DNA from: Chloroflexota bacterium
GTDB lineage: Bacteria > Chloroflexota > Anaerolineae > Ardenticatenales > Ardenticatenaceae
Reading direction: 5' to 3'
DNA: 6,599 bases
NCBI GenBank assembly: GCA_003520455.1
Contig: DOUV01000404.1
Coordinates: 279-6,877, forward strand
Shown here: one piece after another, positions 5,758 through 6,599 of the stretch
Position numbering within the stretch: position 1 is the stretch's first letter
Layout: the number at the start of each line of letters is the position of its first letter
Notes under the pieces: generated by a model
Databases searched by the model: none
What the model was told of the DNA's origin: nothing
The model's input: only the letters and a program-made list of their open reading frames with translations
Made by a program: the position numbers and the translations under genes

Positions 5758-5954
5758 GCCTAACGACCTCGAGCTCAGCGGTCCGGGCTTCAACCTCGCC
5801 CGATCATGGCGCCTTGCGCCGTTCGAGGACGCTCTACGGGTCCGCTGCCCCCGAAGGCGATCCCTCCCGAAGGACATCGGCCGTAGGTCCCCGTCAGGGG
5901 GAACGATGTCCCGAAAGAGATCGGGATGGTATGCGGGACAGCGAGGTTTTGGGC
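5758..5954 (-). other. attC-like site, long and degenerate (DUF1801 cassette)
   Basis: The R' box GCCTAAC (5758-5764) is canonical and is followed by the arm ACCTCGAGCTCAGCGG. The best partner on the other side is CGAGGT (5942-5947) and TTGGGC (5949-5954), which pair with ACCTCG and GCCTAA respectively. The inner L boxes match poorly, and at about 197 bp the site would be unusually long. It lies 38 bases after the DUF1801 stop, where an attC is expected, and encloses a strong hairpin at 5860-5927. There is no gene in this stretch. Confidence 0.5.
5860..5927. repeat. Nested hairpin in non-coding DNA
   Basis: Three pairs share a centre near 5894: ATCCC (5860-5864) with GGGAT (5923-5927), GGACATCG (5872-5879) with CGATGTCC (5904-5911), and TCCCC (5888-5892) with GGGGA (5898-5902) around a GTCAG loop. 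CCGAA stretches flank the middle stem. It is probably the terminal structure of the surrounding attC-like site. A transcription terminator or structured RNA is possible, but no U-tract follows. Confidence 0.7.
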
Positions 5955-5991
5955 AGTGATTCTTGTCATGGGCACAATGCCGCGAGGTCCT

Positions 5992-6191
5992 CTATTCCTT
6001 CTTCCCTTTCGCTTTTCCTCGTCCCAAGTTCTCTCTTACCCTGAATTTGACGATCTGGCTGATCAGGGTGTTCGGAATCGGTCTGTCAAATGGAAACTTC
6101 ACCGAACCCTTTGCAGAATCTCCTGGATATCTCGCGGGAAGCCCGCGATGTACTCATCAACATTCTTGGGTGCGGTCGGATTGGTTTTCAC
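5992..6191 (-). pseudogene. DUF1801 (YdhG-like) protein with large internal deletion
   Basis: The N-terminal piece starts at GTG 6191 (GGAGG at 6196-6200, four bases upstream) and reads MKTNPTAPKNVDEYIAGFP, then RDIQEILQ, the usual beginning of DUF1801/YdhG proteins. In the next frame the sequence continues directly as KGSVKFPFDRPIPNTLISQI, VKFRVRENLG and RGKAKGKKE before TAG at 5992-5994, the usual end of the same family. The two halves meet at about 6110, within CAAAGGG. Members have roughly 110-140 residues, so some 60-70 codons including the core of the domain are missing, and the reading frame is broken (TGA 6099-6101). The protein is a frataxin-like fold of unknown function; this copy cannot make it. 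The deletion is read directly from the sequence; the deleted length is inferred from the family. Confidence 0.85.
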
Positions 6192-6228
6192 GTCTCCTCC
6201 CACGACATAGGTACGAGCCTTCTGAACC

Positions 6229-6294
6229 GCCCAACGCCTCGGGCGTAACCTGCAGGCGCCGAAGGCGACCGTCAGGTTCACGGCCACGTGAGGC
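6229..6294 (-). other. attC site of the methyltransferase cassette
   Basis: The plus-strand boxes are GCCCAAC (6229-6235) and GTGAGGC (6288-6294; one deviation from GTTRRRY). The minus-strand arms GCCGTGAACCTG and CAGGTTACGCC are complementary with one extra G in the left arm. The tip is CGCC-GAA-GGCG. The site begins 11 bases after the methyltransferase stop. Confidence 0.9.
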
Positions 6295-6305
6295 GGCAAT
6301 TTTGA

Positions 6306-6599
6306 TCAGGTCGTGCCTCGGACGCCCCAAGCACGCGCAATCAAGGGAAGCGTTCCGTCTGCTGCAGGCGGGAGGCGGCTTGCCAGTGCTGTGCGCAACC
6401 TCGCGCGCTCCTCATCGTTGAGCGCAACGACGTAGCCGGGCGCCGGGCCCTGGCCGCCCTCGAAGGGCGCCCAGTAGTCGTCGAAGTTCTGGAATCGCGT
6501 CGGAATTTCTAATGAGCGTACTTCAACACTTTTGAGTCCAACATTCTCGAACAGTCGCCTGAGCGGGTCCGGCCGGCAAAGCGAGAATCGCGCCCCCTC
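6306..6599 (-). CDS. Class I SAM-dependent methyltransferase, C-terminal part
   Basis: The frame is open from the window edge (first codon GAG at 6597-6599) to TGA at 6306-6308, giving 97 residues without a start in view. It reads RFSLCRPDPLRRLFENVGL, SVEVRSLEIPTRFQNFDDYW, APFEGGQGPAPGYV, then LNDEERARLRTALASRLP and finally LIARAWGVRGTT. This arrangement (a strand with F..AGL-like and IPT.F..FDDYW, a glycine-proline loop, an L.d..R..LR.aL helix, and a final A.AWAVRG-type strand) is characteristic of the C-terminal third of small class I methyltransferases annotated as ubiquinone/menaquinone-type or unspecified. The SAM-binding motif would lie beyond the window, so the substrate cannot be judged. 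Position and attC at its 3' end make it the first cassette here. Confidence 0.82.
   Translation of the reverse strand, partial: EGARFSLCRPDPLRRLFENVGLKSVEVRSLEIPTRFQNFDDYWAPFEGGQGPAPGYVVALNDEERARLRTALASRLPPAADGTLPLIARAWGVRGTT

Larger units (their letters stand above)
1..6599 (-). mobile_element. Integron gene-cassette array, no integrase in window
   Basis: The window is a succession of single-gene or two-gene units, all transcribed leftward, separated by attC-type palindromes. IntI cuts between G and TT of the GTTRRRY box (minus strand). On that basis the boundaries fall at about 408/409, 824/825, 1479/1480, 2185/2186, 2699/2700, 4550/4551, 5763/5764 and 6234/6235, giving cassettes of about 416, 655, 706, 514, 1851, 1213 and 471 bp between them. 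Gene starts lie shortly after boundaries and stops shortly before attC sites, as expected for cassettes. No integrase gene, attI site or array-wide promoter is visible, so this is an array interior or an integrase-less cluster. The orientation and five canonical attC sites are seen directly; the integron interpretation is established knowledge of attC structure. Confidence 0.9.

Noticed and set aside
6192..6299. N-terminal extension of the DUF1801 frame from an ATG at 6299
   Set aside because: These codons translate the attC site at 6229-6294. The GTG at 6191 has a good Shine-Dalgarno and matches the family start.

Overview
The window reads as part of an integron gene-cassette array with every gene on the minus strand. 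It holds small, unrelated, mostly promoterless genes, each followed on its 3' side (towards lower coordinates) by an imperfect palindrome bounded by RYYYAAC and GTTRRRY boxes, the signature of attC recombination sites. Five sites are canonical (819-882, 1474-1539, 2180-2279, 4545-4666, 6229-6294). In four of them the left-arm L box carries one extra unpaired G on the minus strand (4545-4666 is less regular), which orients them the same way as the genes. Three more sites are degenerate (403-486, 2694-2848, 5758-5954). No integrase or attI is visible, so this is either the interior of a long array or an integrase-less cassette cluster. The DNA is GC-rich. The best-recognised genes (SDR-type epimerase, an IS1-like transposase of a type I associate with Chloroflexota, DUF1579-like and MNT-type proteins) suggest an environmental bacterium, but the host cannot be named safely.

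Reading with the genes, from high to low coordinates, the cassettes are: (1) C-terminal part of a SAM-dependent methyltransferase, cut by the window edge; (2) a DUF1801 gene with a large internal deletion; (3) an NAD-dependent epimerase with one frameshift; (4) a DUF4160-DUF2442 pair, the first gene with two nonsense codons and the second cut off and joined to fragments of an FAD oxidoreductase and of an IS1-like transposase; (5) an intact minimal nucleotidyltransferase; (6) an intact DUF1579-like protein; (7) an intact GNAT acetyltransferase; (8) the N-terminal third of a DUF1028 protein ending at an attC-like site; (9) an intact DUF2442 protein.

The genes do not form a pathway. What they share is being mobile cassettes. 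The most notable feature is the mixture of four intact small genes with at least seven broken ones, each broken in a different way (nonsense, frameshift, internal deletion, truncation, fusion). Several of these reading frames can only be recognised by joining frames or reading through stops. This fits a largely silent array under relaxed selection. Two truncated genes stop within a few bases of an attC-like site, which bears on how cassettes are built from gene fragments.
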